DNA of 64,000 bases from Stieleria marina (GCA_007741555.1 CP036526.1:4278001-4342000); one strand, 5' to 3'; positions 38,401 to 47,404 are shown, numbered from the stretch's first letter. Translations and numbers: made by a program. The notes: generated from the letters alone by a model not told the origin.

Positions 38401-38576
38401 CGGCCAAAGAAATCACCGACGTTAGCGTGATTTGGCCCAGTGGAGAAACCCAGTCGTTTGGAAACTTGGCAGCTGACCAAGAGTATCTGATTGTCCAAGG
38501 AGACGCGCAACCTTTTGCCACTCCCTTCGCGGCGGACCATCCTGCAGCCGACAAACCCGATGGCAACGAAAACTAG
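35412..38576 (+). CDS. CRTAC1/ASPIC-UnbV lipoprotein with TPR and FG-GAP repeats
   Basis: 1054 residues. Lipobox AIGC at the signal end (Cys23). A helical TPR-like region (about 50-380) includes DLIEASLAVHPDNTAHRKML and AETLREILKHHPDFAPAHALL. FG-GAP/VCBS repeats with calcium-binding loops follow (about 500-900): DFNEDGFPDLFF, DLNRDGIADLL, DFDGDGDLDFYV, DFDLDGIDELIV, DANRDGRPD. The C-terminal ASPIC/UnbV domain includes VGTSDSRDAAGAIIRF. Such proteins are exported, membrane-anchored, and common in planctomycetes; the function is not established. It is in line with the kinase gene, 190 bases downstream. Confidence 0.9.
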   Translation: MMARTHLSCLILVATLTCVAIGCRDSGISAVKEPADPRSEDTTPVAETPRIAMRRAMDAQDWKRADQFVKAALITTPSDPDLLTDAAKIAAMSDRKREAAGLMVQAAQQAGFLPSTRVDHAVQALIDVGQLYDAIDLIEASLAVHPDNTAHRKMLIGFLGEAQRTELIPPHLKTLIQQRGFDLQLLLAFTENSSRRFSKKTADFLMQRNPDDHRVRLGNAQEQYDRRDATACAETLREILKHHPDFAPAHALLGQAIVLQDQLHDIPAWLATATANAAPMVYQYPHYWLTLGDWSAANEDYRQAARAYWEAGRRDPNDSIAWTRLAKALRSLQKRSASKKADDSSQSVAPQSVSPASLGAIDQRITRLLRLRELYDHFSWEGRDSQSIAVDVAEILFDLGRTWEAEAWTAVATTMTKSPSTKLAPLRTAIVAQLGQDPEWISTINQPALRLDLSDWPEPTVLANSPRLPARPKIIPTITTHDHLRLVDETQRWNLAGLGAKSIPGDATLAPLIRTLGVGGGTIDYDLDGWPDAVIMGAGGTLMQSDSAPNELMRNLGQQFANVTTPAGVVDRGFGQGVAVGDFNEDGFPDLFFANLGKNRLLRNNGDGSFTDCADLLHDNDWKQWSTCAAFFDLNRDGIADLLTTNYCETAANMDEACPDPSGKPGPCHPLKFAAHGDQFFVGAGDGRLDDVSVQWITDVLPGRGLGIVAGALAASEDATSSMGVFIANDMSANHYYQHLERDQRAPLPNVNADASSGILPESGVLQESATARGLAVDGRTLSQASMGIASSDFDGDGDLDFYVTGFGLEYNILYDQVSPGVWQDITGKLDLVQPTLPMVGFGTEAIDFDLDGIDELIVTNGHIGDFKKPDMPYEQPLQIFRRGKAGKFQWVDDASWGDYFDSNHVGRALWTIDANRDGRPDSMITHTYEQARLLINRTDSPHHRIAFRLVGTSDSRDAAGAIIRFQCDGRARTLWAIASGGYLCTNESILRAGTGPAKEITDVSVIWPSGETQSFGNLAADQEYLIVQGDAQPFATPFAADHPAADKPDGNEN

Positions 38577-38579
38577 TCG

Positions 38580-38657
38580 CTGCTAACAAGCTTCACTGGC
38601 ATCTCTATCAAGCTTCACTGGCATCTCTATCAAGCTTCGCTGGCTTCTCAATCAAGC
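38580..38657 (-). repeat. Tandem repeat overlapping the tilS 3' end
   Basis: Four imperfect copies of about 23 bases containing aagcttcactggcatctctatc (later copies read aagcttcgctgg), from 38588 to about 38655, just after and touching the tilS stop at 38652. Possibly slippage of the gene's own end. Confidence 0.75.
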
Positions 38658-39872
38658 TTCGCTGCGACGTTGATCCCGCGGCAATACCTTGACGGTGACC
38701 AAGTCGCCCTCGGCAAGGACATCGATTTCGCCGGGAAGTGAGTAGCGATGGTTGGATGTACTGACCAGTGATTCGACAAGCTGCTGCCAATGACGCTGAC
38801 CCATCGCGGTACGCGACCAACCGCTTTGTTTCCACAGCATTTGCAGCGCTGCGATGGTGACGCTGGGATCATGGTCCGCGCGGCGCTGCAGTACGATCGG
38901 ATCAATCGACGCGTGGGATGCGATCCACTGATCGGCTTGTTGGTCGATCACCGATCGCCATTGACGCTGCGAATCAATCGCGCGCCCGATCGCGGGGATG
39001 ACTTCGGGAAATCGCGTCTGCATCAACGGCAACAGTTCACCGCGAATCCAATTGCGTTGGTAGTCCGTGTCGGTGTTGCTGGAATCTTCCCGCCACGCTT
39101 GGCCGATCTCACTTAGCCCGTCGCGAATCAGCTGCCGCCTGACACTGAGCAAAGGCCGAGTGATCACAAAATCATTCTCCGGTGGCCTAGTGCCGGCTTC
39201 GCGTGCCGGCGCGATCCCCGCCAACCCAGCCGGACCGGTGCCACGCATCAAATGATGCAGCACCGTTTCGACGTTGTCGTCCAGCGAATGCGCCAGCGCG
39301 ATGTACCGACATCCGGTCTGACCCGCGGCTTGTTTCAAAAACGCGTAACGCTGCGAACGCAAATAAGCTTCGTCAGCCCTCGTGCTACCAGCTTCCAGAT
39401 CATCGGGCGAATCCGATGTCCCCAACCGGCAATCGACTCCCAATCGGGCCGCCAGATCGACCACAAAATCCCGGTCTCCTCGCGATTCATCGCCTCGCAA
39501 TCCATGATCAAAATGGGCCAGCACAATAAAACCGCGTCGAGAGATTCCGTCGACCGATTCACGGGAGATCGTGTGCAGCAGCCTCGCAAGCGCCACGCTG
39601 TCGGCGCCCCCGCTGCAGCCCACCAGGACTCCCACTTCGGCCCACCGCTGCGTCGGCCAGGCACCAAGCAGTGAATCGATCAGCTCTTGCCACTTGCTCG
39701 ATCGCGTATCGCTCGCCGCATTCCCCGATTCGCCTTGCGAGCGATCCGAATCATCGGGCGGCGAGTTCAAATCGAGATCGTTCACGATGGCAGACACGCT
39801 GGCAGACGACGGAGGGAGAGGACTAAGGACAAGTGGGAGACGGCTTTTTCGTATTTCTAAGATCGCACTCAC
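38652..39872 (-). CDS. tilS: tRNA(Ile)-lysidine synthetase TilS
   Basis: 406 residues. The PP-loop ATP pyrophosphatase motif SGGADS (GVLVGCSGGADSVALARL, about 85-102) is followed by ARLGVDCRL and the helix ALAHSLDDNVETVLHHLMRGTGPAGL. TilS converts C34 to lysidine in tRNA-Ile(CAU). The first 70 residues are variable and not part of the domain, and the start could be further in. The length is typical of the short TilS class, which lacks the full C-terminal domain of the E. coli enzyme. It faces rny across a 578-base gap. Confidence 0.92.
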   Translation of the reverse strand: MSAILEIRKSRLPLVLSPLPPSSASVSAIVNDLDLNSPPDDSDRSQGESGNAASDTRSSKWQELIDSLLGAWPTQRWAEVGVLVGCSGGADSVALARLLHTISRESVDGISRRGFIVLAHFDHGLRGDESRGDRDFVVDLAARLGVDCRLGTSDSPDDLEAGSTRADEAYLRSQRYAFLKQAAGQTGCRYIALAHSLDDNVETVLHHLMRGTGPAGLAGIAPAREAGTRPPENDFVITRPLLSVRRQLIRDGLSEIGQAWREDSSNTDTDYQRNWIRGELLPLMQTRFPEVIPAIGRAIDSQRQWRSVIDQQADQWIASHASIDPIVLQRRADHDPSVTIAALQMLWKQSGWSRTAMGQRHWQQLVESLVSTSNHRYSLPGEIDVLAEGDLVTVKVLPRDQRRSEA

Positions 39873-40450
39873 CGCGAGCCACCCACTGCAGGGTTAGAAA
39901 TGTGTTAACTTCGTCGTTGATTGGCGAATCCGCGAAATTGTCGTGCGTCAATCAAGAGCGTAACAACTCCTCCGGACAATAAAATCACCCCGCGCGTCGG
40001 CCGCCCCCCTGCTCCTGAGGGATCTTGGCCACGTGCTATGACACGTCCAAAATCGCTGCTTACCTATTCTTCGTTTCTCATCCAATCACTCTCAAACTGC
40101 GGCCGGTCCGATGTGGAATTTCTTCCTCTCGCTTTTCGCCGCTCGCAATTGGATCCGGTGGTGCGTCGACTGCGTTTCGATGGTTGTCGGACCGCGACGC
40201 CGTCTGCTAGTCGCTGATCGTCGGACTTCGGCGCTCAGTGCTTCCGCAGTGCTCAGTGCTTCCGCAGTGCCCAGTGCCTCCGCAGTGCCCAGTGCCTCCG
40301 CAGTGCCCAGTGCCTCCGCAGTGCTCAGTGCCTCCGCAGTGCTCAGTGCCTCCGCAGTGAATCGACCGCGAACTTGGAATTGGCAAATCATTCAGCGACC
40401 AACAACCCAGCCTAGGTGGTTTTTGCGTCCTCCCTCTCGAGGACATAAAC
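39873..40450. other. Divergent intergenic region between tilS and rny
   Basis: 578 bases holding both promoters and an 18-bp minisatellite (40237-40360). An open frame across the repeat exists (ASAV repeats), but has no protein-like start. I judge it non-coding; part may be the long rny 5' leader. Confidence 0.5.
40237..40360 (+). repeat. 18-bp minisatellite upstream of rny
   Basis: Seven copies of agtgcctccgcagtgccc (two early copies read agtgcttccgcagtg..., variants swap cc/tc). It ends 91 bases before the rny start codon, so it may be in the rny leader RNA. Confidence 0.93.
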
Positions 40451-42055
40451 ATGAGTTCATTGCTAATGCCGCCAGCGATCGCAGGATTGTTGGCGGATTC
40501 AAATCTCTTTCTGCTCTACTCGTTAGCCGGCGTCCTTTCAGGTGCCGTGCTAATGCTGGGCTACAGTCGGTGGAAGCACTCTGTCCGTAAGATTCGGTTG
40601 CAAGAACGCGCCGACAAAGTCCTGGACGAAGCGAATCGCGAAGGCGAAACCCTGAAGGCTCAGTTATTGATTGAAGCCAAGGAAGAAGTGTTGCGACTGA
40701 AAGAAGAAGGCGAACAAGAGATCAGCCGCGAAAGACGCAAAGTGCATCAACGCGAAGAGAAACTCGATCGCCGCGAAGAACAACTGCTGCAGCAAGAAGA
40801 CGGCCTGCGAAAACAGCAACGCGGCATGGAAAGCAGCCAGTCACGACTGGAAACCCAGATCAAGGCTGCGATCGAAGAACGACGACAACTGCAGACGATC
40901 ACCCAAGAACAGCAAGACGTTCTGGAAAAAGCCAGCGGCATGTCTCGCGAACAAGCGTCCGCCCACCTGATGGAAGTGCTGGAGCGGGACCTGGAACACG
41001 AACGTGGTTCAGCCGTGCTGAAACACAAAAAGCAGTTGGCCGACGTCGTCAAAGCGCAAAGCCGCGAAATGCTGCTTACCGCGATCCAACGATACGCGTC
41101 GCACTTCACCGCCGAAACCACGACCAGCAGTGTCGATGTTCCGACCGATGACATGAAAGGTCGCATCATCGGCCGCGAAGGTCGAAACATTCGCGCGTTT
41201 GAAAAGGTCACCGGGATCGATTTGATCATCGACGATACGCCCGGCGTGGTCATCGTCAGTGGTTTTGATCCCGTCCGCCGCGAAATCGCTCGCCAATCGC
41301 TGAACAAACTGATTGCCGACGGGCGCATTCACCCATCCAAGATCGAAGAAGTCGTCGAAGAAACGACCAAAGAGATCGACGAATTCATCATGCTGAAAGG
41401 TCGCGAAGCCGCGGACGAAGTCGGCGTGCCAGGACTGACCGACCGCGTGGTCGGGCTGTTGGGCCGATTGCATTTCCGGACTTCCTACAGCCAAAACGTC
41501 CTGCGGCACAGTGTCGAAGTCGCTTTCATCTCCGGCATGGTGGCCGAGATGATGGGCATGGACGGCGATCTGGCTCGGCGCTGTGGTCTGTTGCACGACA
41601 TCGGCAAAGCAGCCGATCACGAATTGGAAGGCGGTCACCCCAAGATCGGTGCCGATATTCTGCGTCGCAATGGCGAGTGCCCCGAAGTCGTCCACGCCGC
41701 GTTTGGGCATCACGACGAAATCGTCACCGAGCATCCTTACACCATGGTCGTTGCGACGGGCGATGCCTGCAGCGCTAGCCGGCCGGGGGCGCGACGCGAA
41801 TCGCTGGAACGCTACGTCAAGCGAATGGAAGAACTGGAATCGATTGCCAAGCGTTTTGAAGGGGTACGACAGGCGTTTGCCATTAGCGCCGGCCGCGAAC
41901 TGCGAGTCATCGTCAACAGCGGCAAAACCGATGACGAGCGGGCCGCCGCCATCTGTCACGATATTGCCAAAGCATTCGAGAAAGAACTGACCTACCCGGG
42001 CGAGATTAAAGTTACCGTGGTCCGAGAGTCCCGGTTCACCGAAACCGCCAAGTAG
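40451..42055 (+). CDS. rny: Ribonuclease Y
   Basis: 534 residues from ATG 40451. An N-terminal transmembrane helix ([16 protein letters not shown], about 20-38) is followed by a long coiled coil (about 45-190, [22 protein letters not shown]) and a KH domain with [15 protein letters not shown] (about 238-252). The HD domain comes next, [14 protein letters not shown], with the HD metal ligands. Rny is a membrane-anchored endoribonuclease that starts mRNA turnover. Length and order of domains are full for the family. The catalytic HD pair is intact. Confidence 0.96.
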   Translation: MSSLLMPPAIAGLLADSNLFLLYSLAGVLSGAVLMLGYSRWKHSVRKIRLQERADKVLDEANREGETLKAQLLIEAKEEVLRLKEEGEQEISRERRKVHQREEKLDRREEQLLQQEDGLRKQQRGMESSQSRLETQIKAAIEERRQLQTITQEQQDVLEKASGMSREQASAHLMEVLERDLEHERGSAVLKHKKQLADVVKAQSREMLLTAIQRYASHFTAETTTSSVDVPTDDMKGRIIGREGRNIRAFEKVTGIDLIIDDTPGVVIVSGFDPVRREIARQSLNKLIADGRIHPSKIEEVVEETTKEIDEFIMLKGREAADEVGVPGLTDRVVGLLGRLHFRTSYSQNVLRHSVEVAFISGMVAEMMGMDGDLARRCGLLHDIGKAADHELEGGHPKIGADILRRNGECPEVVHAAFGHHDEIVTEHPYTMVVATGDACSASRPGARRESLERYVKRMEELESIAKRFEGVRQAFAISAGRELRVIVNSGKTDDERAAAICHDIAKAFEKELTYPGEIKVTVVRESRFTETAK

Positions 42056-42130
42056 CCACCCGCCAAGTCGCTAAACGACGCCTAGCAACCGTTTGGGTTG
42101 CGATGCGATGGGGACATTGCATTAGCGCGC

Positions 42131-42173
42131 AAAAAAAGGCCGGGTGAGTCTGACGAATCAGTCTCACCCGGCC
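42131..42173 (-). terminator. Terminator of the YTV-repeat gene
   Basis: Long hairpin with arms ggccgggtgagtctga (42138-42153) and tcagtctcacccggcc (42158-42173), 15 of 16 paired, CGAA loop region. Seven A's at 42131-42137 give a U-tract on the minus strand, 65 bases after the gene's stop. No T-tract follows on plus, so it does not clearly terminate rny. Confidence 0.8.
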
Positions 42174-42237
42174 AAAATGTCGCGTGCATCCTATGCGAAC
42201 GTGACCTGCCCGTTGCGTCGAGCAAATTCAGTTCGGT

Positions 42238-44130
42238 CTAGCAGCCGCAAGCTGGTGCAGCTTCGCAGCCGCATGATGGAGCTACGTCACAACCACATGA
42301 TGGTGCAACGTCGCAGCCGCTGTCGCAGCTGCTAGCACATCCGCCACCGCAGCTGAAGAGTTTCTTCAACAGAGTGCGAACTGGAGTTGCCTTGGGAGCC
42401 GAGCAGCAAGTTGCTGCTGGAGCCGAGCAACCGCAAGAAGCTGCTGCAGGTGCACATCCGCAAGCCGAAGCTGCTGGAGCACATCCGCCACAAGCACCAG
42501 CCGAAGCACCCATGCTGCTGCAAGCAGGAGCAGGAGCACAAACTTGAACTGGAACTTGCTTGCAAACTACTCGTGGAACGCAGCGAGTTACTGTGTAAGG
42601 CTCGCAAACTTTGCGGCACTTAGTAACACACTTGTTCACGGTGTAGCACTCTTTGCGGTAAGTCGTGTTGCAGACAGTCTTGGTGCGACACTGTGGGACC
42701 ATTTTGCAAACGCGGTAGTTGCAGGTCTTGGTGCGGCACTCAGGAACCATCTTGCAGACGGTGTAGTTGCAAGTACGAGTACGTGGTTCGCATGTGTAGC
42801 CACAGCAAACGGTGTAGTTAACAGTCTTGCAACGAGGCTCGCAGACGTAGCTGCAAGTCGTGTAGTTGACAACTTTTGTACGTGGCTCGCAAACAGTGCT
42901 GCAAGTCGTGTAGTTGACAGTTTTTGTACGGCACTCAGGTACCAGCTTGCAAGTTGTCCAGTTGACAACTCGTGTGCGGCACTCGGGAACCATTTTGCAG
43001 GTCGTGTAGTTGATTACCTTGGTGCGGCACTCAGGAACTCGCTTGCAGACAGTGTAAGGGATGACGCGGGTGCGGCATTCGCTACGGTAACGTGTGCAAG
43101 TGACAGTCTTTTGCTCGCAGGTAGGAACCCAAACTTTCTTGCAGATCGTTTGTGGGCAACCTTGGACACAGATCGTTTGGCACTTGCCGGGGCAAGTTAC
43201 AGTGCGGCAAGTAGCAGCATCGTAGTACGAAGTGCTTGGACCGCGAACGGTCTTTCGCATCATTTTCCCAGGGATCGTCTGGGTTGTCGTTTGCCATGAG
43301 CCACCAGCAACGTTGATCGTCTTGGTGTAAGTCTCAGGAACCGAAACTCGGTAGTTTTCGGTGCGAGTCTTTTGCTCTTGAACTGTGTTGTACACGGTGT
43401 AGTTGACCGTACGCGACTTTTGCTCACGAACAGGAACCATCACTGTGTAGTTGACGTTCTTGCTGTGGTTCTGAGTCACGCGGCGGTTGACCGTGTAGTT
43501 CACTTGCTTGGAGTGCTGTTGGTAAACAGGCTTTTTGACCGTGTAGTTGATCGTACGCGAGTGAGTCTTGTACACAGGCTTTTTGACTGTGTAGTTGATC
43601 GTGCGAGTACGTGTTTCGTACTTAGGCTTGCGTACGTTGTACGTGTGAACCTTCGTGCGTGTTTCGTAAACAGGCTTGTTTACGGTGTAGTTGATCGTTC
43701 GGCTACGAGTTTCGTAGGTCGGGACCATCACGGTGTATTGAACTTCACGTGAAGTCGTTTCCGGAACCATACGAGTGGCCGGGACAGCGACGTTTTCGGT
43801 GTAAGTTTCGTTGCGTGTGCGATAGCGAGTTTCTTGAACTTGCTCGTAAACCGTTTCTTGAACGTTACGCATCACGGTGTAAGTACCGCCGGCAGCAGGA
43901 GCAGCCATCGGTGCAGCGGCGACAGCGCCACCGTCAACGATTGTGCCTTCTGCCATTGGTGCGCTCATGATGGCACCGTCAGCGACAACACCTTCACCGC
44001 TTACAACATTTCCACCACAGCCATTACAGCCTTGGTAGCTGATAGCACCACAATAAGCAGCGCTGGCTGAGTTTGCCGTTGCGACGATCATAGCGATCGT
44101 GGCGAACGACAGAATACATAGCCTTTTCAT
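42238..44130 (-). CDS. YTV-repeat cell-wall protein
   Basis: 630 residues from ATG 44130 (MKRLCILSFATIAMIV), with GGAGAAGAAGA as ribosome-binding site directly upstream and a signal peptide ending at ASA. The middle (about 110-480) is a string of short units such as TINYTVKKPVYKTHS and RTVNYTV, the YTV repeat (Pfam PF07639) known from Rhodopirellula, then Cys-rich units (CRTKVVNYTTC). The C-terminal 90 residues are Cys/Ala/Gly-rich. YTV proteins are structural, probably disulphide-linked, parts of the planctomycete proteinaceous envelope. A strong hairpin terminator follows. Confidence 0.9.
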   Translation of the reverse strand: MKRLCILSFATIAMIVATANSASAAYCGAISYQGCNGCGGNVVSGEGVVADGAIMSAPMAEGTIVDGGAVAAAPMAAPAAGGTYTVMRNVQETVYEQVQETRYRTRNETYTENVAVPATRMVPETTSREVQYTVMVPTYETRSRTINYTVNKPVYETRTKVHTYNVRKPKYETRTRTINYTVKKPVYKTHSRTINYTVKKPVYQQHSKQVNYTVNRRVTQNHSKNVNYTVMVPVREQKSRTVNYTVYNTVQEQKTRTENYRVSVPETYTKTINVAGGSWQTTTQTIPGKMMRKTVRGPSTSYYDAATCRTVTCPGKCQTICVQGCPQTICKKVWVPTCEQKTVTCTRYRSECRTRVIPYTVCKRVPECRTKVINYTTCKMVPECRTRVVNWTTCKLVPECRTKTVNYTTCSTVCEPRTKVVNYTTCSYVCEPRCKTVNYTVCCGYTCEPRTRTCNYTVCKMVPECRTKTCNYRVCKMVPQCRTKTVCNTTYRKECYTVNKCVTKCRKVCEPYTVTRCVPRVVCKQVPVQVCAPAPACSSMGASAGACGGCAPAASACGCAPAAASCGCSAPAATCCSAPKATPVRTLLKKLFSCGGGCASSCDSGCDVAPSCGCDVAPSCGCEAAPACGC

Positions 44131-44918
44131 TCTTCTTCTCCGTAGGAAACAACTTGTTTGTTGCGAGGACGCAGCATGCGACACCCACACGGGCACTCAC
44201 CCAGGTGGGCAGTAACGAGATCCAGTGAACCAATCCGGCCTGATGTCCGGGAGGAACGGCAAGCCGGCTGACTTCGCCAACCTTCGTGCAACGCAATGCG
44301 TGTGGGAGGATGGGTTGGTCGTGCGAACCTTGTGCACCAGGACAATGGACCTCGATACGTAGAGTTAATCGTCTACGGAGCAAGGGTTGATTACGCAAAG
44401 GAGCAAAGGGTGGTAAAAAGCAACGACTGCGGGGACCTGTCTTGCAGTCATTACAAGCTGTAGCGGATATGCCAATTGTGCCGTGCGCAGACGACCAAAA
44501 TGCTGTTCAGATGCGCAGCGGTTCGGACAAGACACCGCTTTGCGGTCTAGAAGCCCCCGCATTTGCTACCTATCTGGATTCAGAGAGCTGACTCTCCAAG
44601 CCAGCGAACGGCGGCGGCCAACTGATTCTGACCATTCCCATGTTTTTCGCCGCCACTTGTTGGTCGCCACCATTCCCCTACACCAGCCGCCCCTCCTAAC
44701 CACATCGCGGCGAGAATTCAGCATCGCCGGACTGCTCACGCATCGCGGCAACACTTAAGCGGCGCGGTACCGTTGACGCAGCGACTCGCTCCGCGCGCTT
44801 GATCACCCGGGTCTTTAGCAACCTGATAGAATTCACAAGCCGCGATGGCATCCGGTCACCCCACCCACATCTACCCCACCCACATCTACTTCGCCCGCAT
44901 CAAACGGCATCCATTACT
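44131..44918. other. Intergenic region between the YTV gene and rex
   Basis: About 790 bases (or 670 if rex starts at 44799). It holds the promoters of both divergent genes. I found no convincing protein or RNA gene. A 14-base unit cacccacatctacc repeats around 44867-44892 within the rex leader or N-terminus. Confidence 0.45.
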
Positions 44919-45620
44919 TTGCCCGATTCATCTGACGCCGCTCCAATTCCTGACGATGAATCCCCATCGCTCTCTGCCAGCGATGCCGCGATCAGTCGTC
45001 GCAATCTTCCCGAGCCCGCGGTCGGCCGGCTCAGCCTGTATTACCGCGAACTGTATCGGCTGCGTGACGCCGGGACTCATTCGATCAACAGTCGGGAGCT
45101 CGGCAAATTGGTCAACGTTTCGCCCGCGGTGGTCCGTCGTGACCTGAGTGCTCTGGGGACAATCGGGCGGCGAGGTGTCGGCTATACGGTGGAGCTATTG
45201 ATCGAAGCGATCGGCGGCGTCCTGGGGTCCGGGCACCAGTGGCAAGTGATTTTGGTGGGCGTCGGATCATTGGGCGATGCTCTGCTGCGATATCGCGGAT
45301 TCGAACGACTGGGTTTTCGCCTGGTTTCCGCTTTGGACGCCAATCCCGATCGGATCGGAACTTCGATCGGCGGCGTGCGAGTTCGCGACGCATCGGAGCT
45401 TGCACAAGTTTTGTCGGACTTCTCGCCTGATCTAGCCATATTGGCGGTGCCGGCTGAGAAGGCGGGGGAAGTTGCCGGTGAACTGGTGGCAGGGGGAATC
45501 ACCGGCATCTTAAATTTCGCACCGACGACTTTGCGACTGTCATCGGCGATCGCCGTGGTCAACGTCGACTTGGCCAGCGAGCTGCAGCGATTGGCGTTCA
45601 GCGTGCAGCAACGCAAGTGA
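44919..45620 (+). CDS. rex: Redox-sensing transcriptional repressor Rex
   Basis: 233 residues from a TTG at 44919; the frame is open to a TTG at 44799 (273 residues) and the true start is unclear. An N-terminal winged-helix (RLSLYYRELYRLRDAG, LVNVSPAVVRRDLSALGTIGRRGVGY) matches Rex. The C-terminal Rossmann NAD(H) fold has VILVGVGSLGDALLRY and a conserved tail LRLSSAIAVVNVDLASEL. Rex senses the NADH/NAD ratio and represses fermentation and respiratory genes when NADH is low. The first 25-65 residues are Pro/His-rich and variable. Confidence 0.93.
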   Translation: MPDSSDAAPIPDDESPSLSASDAAISRRNLPEPAVGRLSLYYRELYRLRDAGTHSINSRELGKLVNVSPAVVRRDLSALGTIGRRGVGYTVELLIEAIGGVLGSGHQWQVILVGVGSLGDALLRYRGFERLGFRLVSALDANPDRIGTSIGGVRVRDASELAQVLSDFSPDLAILAVPAEKAGEVAGELVAGGITGILNFAPTTLRLSSAIAVVNVDLASELQRLAFSVQQRK

Positions 45621-45840
45621 GTGCGAAGCGGCTAGACCCGTGGAAGCACTAAATCCGAGGAAATAGCTGCGATTCGTATTGAACCCCCGGTTCACGATCT
45701 TTAAAAGTGTCGTAGAATCGTGTGTTCGTCGGACAGAGCAACCAAGTCCGCCAGTTGTCAAACGAGTGAACCCAAAAGAACTTTGGGAGTCCTCTTTAGC
45801 AGGTGGCGTCAAATTGCTAAGATTCGCCGCACACGCTCAC

Positions 45841-45912
45841 TACCCCGTGGTGTAATTGGCAACACAGCTGGTTTTGGTCCAGCCATTCAAGGTTCAAGTC
45901 CTTGCGGGGTAG
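45841..45912 (+). tRNA. trnQ: tRNA-Gln (anticodon TTG)
   Basis: 72 bases that fold as a tRNA: acceptor stem taccccg / cggggta (7 perfect pairs), D arm with GTGT/ACAC and AATTGGCA loop, anticodon stem GCTGG/CCAGC with loop TTTTGGT (anticodon TTG, glutamine), T arm CAAGG-TTCAAGT-CCTTG, discriminator G. CCA is not encoded. The 3' end (from GTCCTTG on) is the island's attachment core and is overlapped antisense by the integrase gene. Confidence 0.95.
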
Positions 45913-47152
45913 CTAAGGGGGCATATTCTGCCCCTATGAAACCGGCCACAGCCGTAAACGCGGCGTTTTCTATCAGGCCCGTTTCCCTAAAGGGCTGTGT
46001 GGGTGCAGGTGTGGCACCACTCGCGACCCCACAACCGGCCTCCCAGTGGTCGTCAGTCACTTGCAAATAGTGCTTCGCAGCGGTCGCACTCGAATGGCCA
46101 AGCCAAGCGTTGACGACGTGGTCGGGATGACGCTCCTGCAACTCTGTCCGTCGTGTCGCTCTGAGATTCTGAAACGTCTTAGGCCACGGTGTGATGCCTG
46201 CGGATTCAATCACGCGATTCATAAGCGTCCCAAGTCCGGAACGATTCCGGTATCGGTGAATGCAACGCACAGCACCATCGGGTCGGTCGTTGAATGCTTC
46301 GCGAAGATATGGAAGCAGTTCCGGAAAGATTGGACATTCACGCAAGCCAGTCTTGGGCGAGTCGATACGCAACCGGCCGATGTCCCACAGCACGTCGTCC
46401 CAGGTCATCACCAACACTTCGCACCGACGAAGTCCGCCGTAGCGTGCAAGGGCAAAGATCAAACGCCACTGTGAGCTTGGGCAGGCGTCCAGCACGATCT
46501 TGGCTACCGATGGTTTGATGAAGTGGTCACGATCACGATTCACTTCACTACCGGTCTTTAGATCGGTGAACGGGTTCGAGTCAATCAATCGATCCTTGAC
46601 CGCGTGGTCAATCATCGTCTTGGCTCGCTTGACGTGTTTACTGACGGTTGCCTCTGCCATCGTCTTGATGACGTTGCCATCGGCGTCCCACTTCACCGGA
46701 ATCGTCAGCAGCCATCGACGCCACTGTTCAGCGTCGGCTACCGTAATCGACTCAATCAAACGGTCCTCGCCAAAGTGTTCCACAAGCAGTCGTCGGGCGT
46801 GGCCATAGTTGTCAATCGTGCCTTGGGCCAAGTCTGTCCGCTTCGCAATGTACGAACCACAGAACGAGTCCAGCAGTCTGTCAGCATCGTTCGTGACTCG
46901 CTTCGCTTCGATCAATCCCCACTCTTGCAGCTTGTCGCGAATCTTGCCGGTCAACTTGTCGGCCCACAACGCGGTAGCGGGTTCAGGCTTGCCGCCCGAT
47001 CCGCTGGCCCGCAGCAACTCTTCCACGTGGCGTTTGACCGTTTCACAACGTCGCTTTGATCGGTCTGCGATATACAGCGAACGGCGTTTGCCGTCTTGTC
47101 GAAATTGCAGGCGGTGCCCGGTGCGTCCGGTCTCTTTACTCAGTGTGGCCAT
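45887..47152 (-). CDS. int: Tyrosine recombinase / integrase of the island
   Basis: 421 residues from ATG 47152. The C-terminal catalytic domain has ARYGGLRRCEVLVMTWDD (first Arg), NLRATRRTELQERHP (Asn where the second-box His normally lies; Arg kept), and WLGHSSATAAKHYLQ with the nucleophile Tyr. The N-terminal part (TLSKETGRTGHRLQFRQDG) is a SAM-like arm domain. The last codons read APLATPQGLEP and run antisense through the tRNA-Gln 3' end, so the attachment core lies in the gene's own 3' end. It directly follows a small HTH gene (TGA next to ATG) and is the left-end gene of the island. Confidence 0.93.
   Translation of the reverse strand: MATLSKETGRTGHRLQFRQDGKRRSLYIADRSKRRCETVKRHVEELLRASGSGGKPEPATALWADKLTGKIRDKLQEWGLIEAKRVTNDADRLLDSFCGSYIAKRTDLAQGTIDNYGHARRLLVEHFGEDRLIESITVADAEQWRRWLLTIPVKWDADGNVIKTMAEATVSKHVKRAKTMIDHAVKDRLIDSNPFTDLKTGSEVNRDRDHFIKPSVAKIVLDACPSSQWRLIFALARYGGLRRCEVLVMTWDDVLWDIGRLRIDSPKTGLRECPIFPELLPYLREAFNDRPDGAVRCIHRYRNRSGLGTLMNRVIESAGITPWPKTFQNLRATRRTELQERHPDHVVNAWLGHSSATAAKHYLQVTDDHWEAGCGVASGATPAPTQPFRETGLIENAAFTAVAGFIGAEYAPLATPQGLEP
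45898..45915 (+). repeat. attL: 18-bp direct repeat at the left end of the island
   Basis: GTCCTTGCGGGGTAGCTA overlaps the last 15 bases of tRNA-Gln plus three bases beyond. The same 18 bases occur at 57742-57759. Confidence 0.9.
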
Positions 47153-47404
47153 TCAGTTTCTCTCCTTCAATGCTGCAATCACCTCGTCCACGTCATAGCG
47201 TCGGCTGGAACGAATCAGGATACTTGGGATGGTCCCATTCCCTCTCAGTTTCTCGATGAAAGACAGTGAGACGCAGAGTTGACGGGCCAATTCTGCACCA
47301 TCGACCAATCGCGTAGTTGGTTTTGGCTTAGGTTCCGGTTGTGGCATCCTCGCGACAATTGCGGCTGCGAGCATATCAACGAAGTCATTGGTGAAGCTAA
47401 GCAT
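47153..47404 (-). CDS. Small HTH protein, probable excisionase/control factor
   Basis: 83 residues from ATG 47404 (MLSFTNDFVDMLAAAIVA). It holds a MerR/excisionase-type helix-turn-helix: LVDGAELARQLCVSLSFIEKLRGNGTIP is followed by SILIRSSRRYDVDEVIAALKE, the layout of phage Xis and AlpA-like proteins. It overlaps the upstream HNH gene by 8 bases and abuts the integrase start, so they are translationally coupled. It probably sets recombination direction. The role is inferred from order. Confidence 0.8.
   Translation of the reverse strand: MLSFTNDFVDMLAAAIVARMPQPEPKPKPTTRLVDGAELARQLCVSLSFIEKLRGNGTIPSILIRSSRRYDVDEVIAALKERN

Noticed and set aside
40111-40590. 159-codon frame with ASAV repeats
   Set aside because: Made by the minisatellite and overlaps the rny start in another frame; no ribosome-binding site or conserved part.
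42544-43299. 251-codon plus-strand frame across the YTV gene
   Set aside because: Antisense of a repetitive gene; the minus frame has signal peptide, ribosome-binding site and YTV family repeats.
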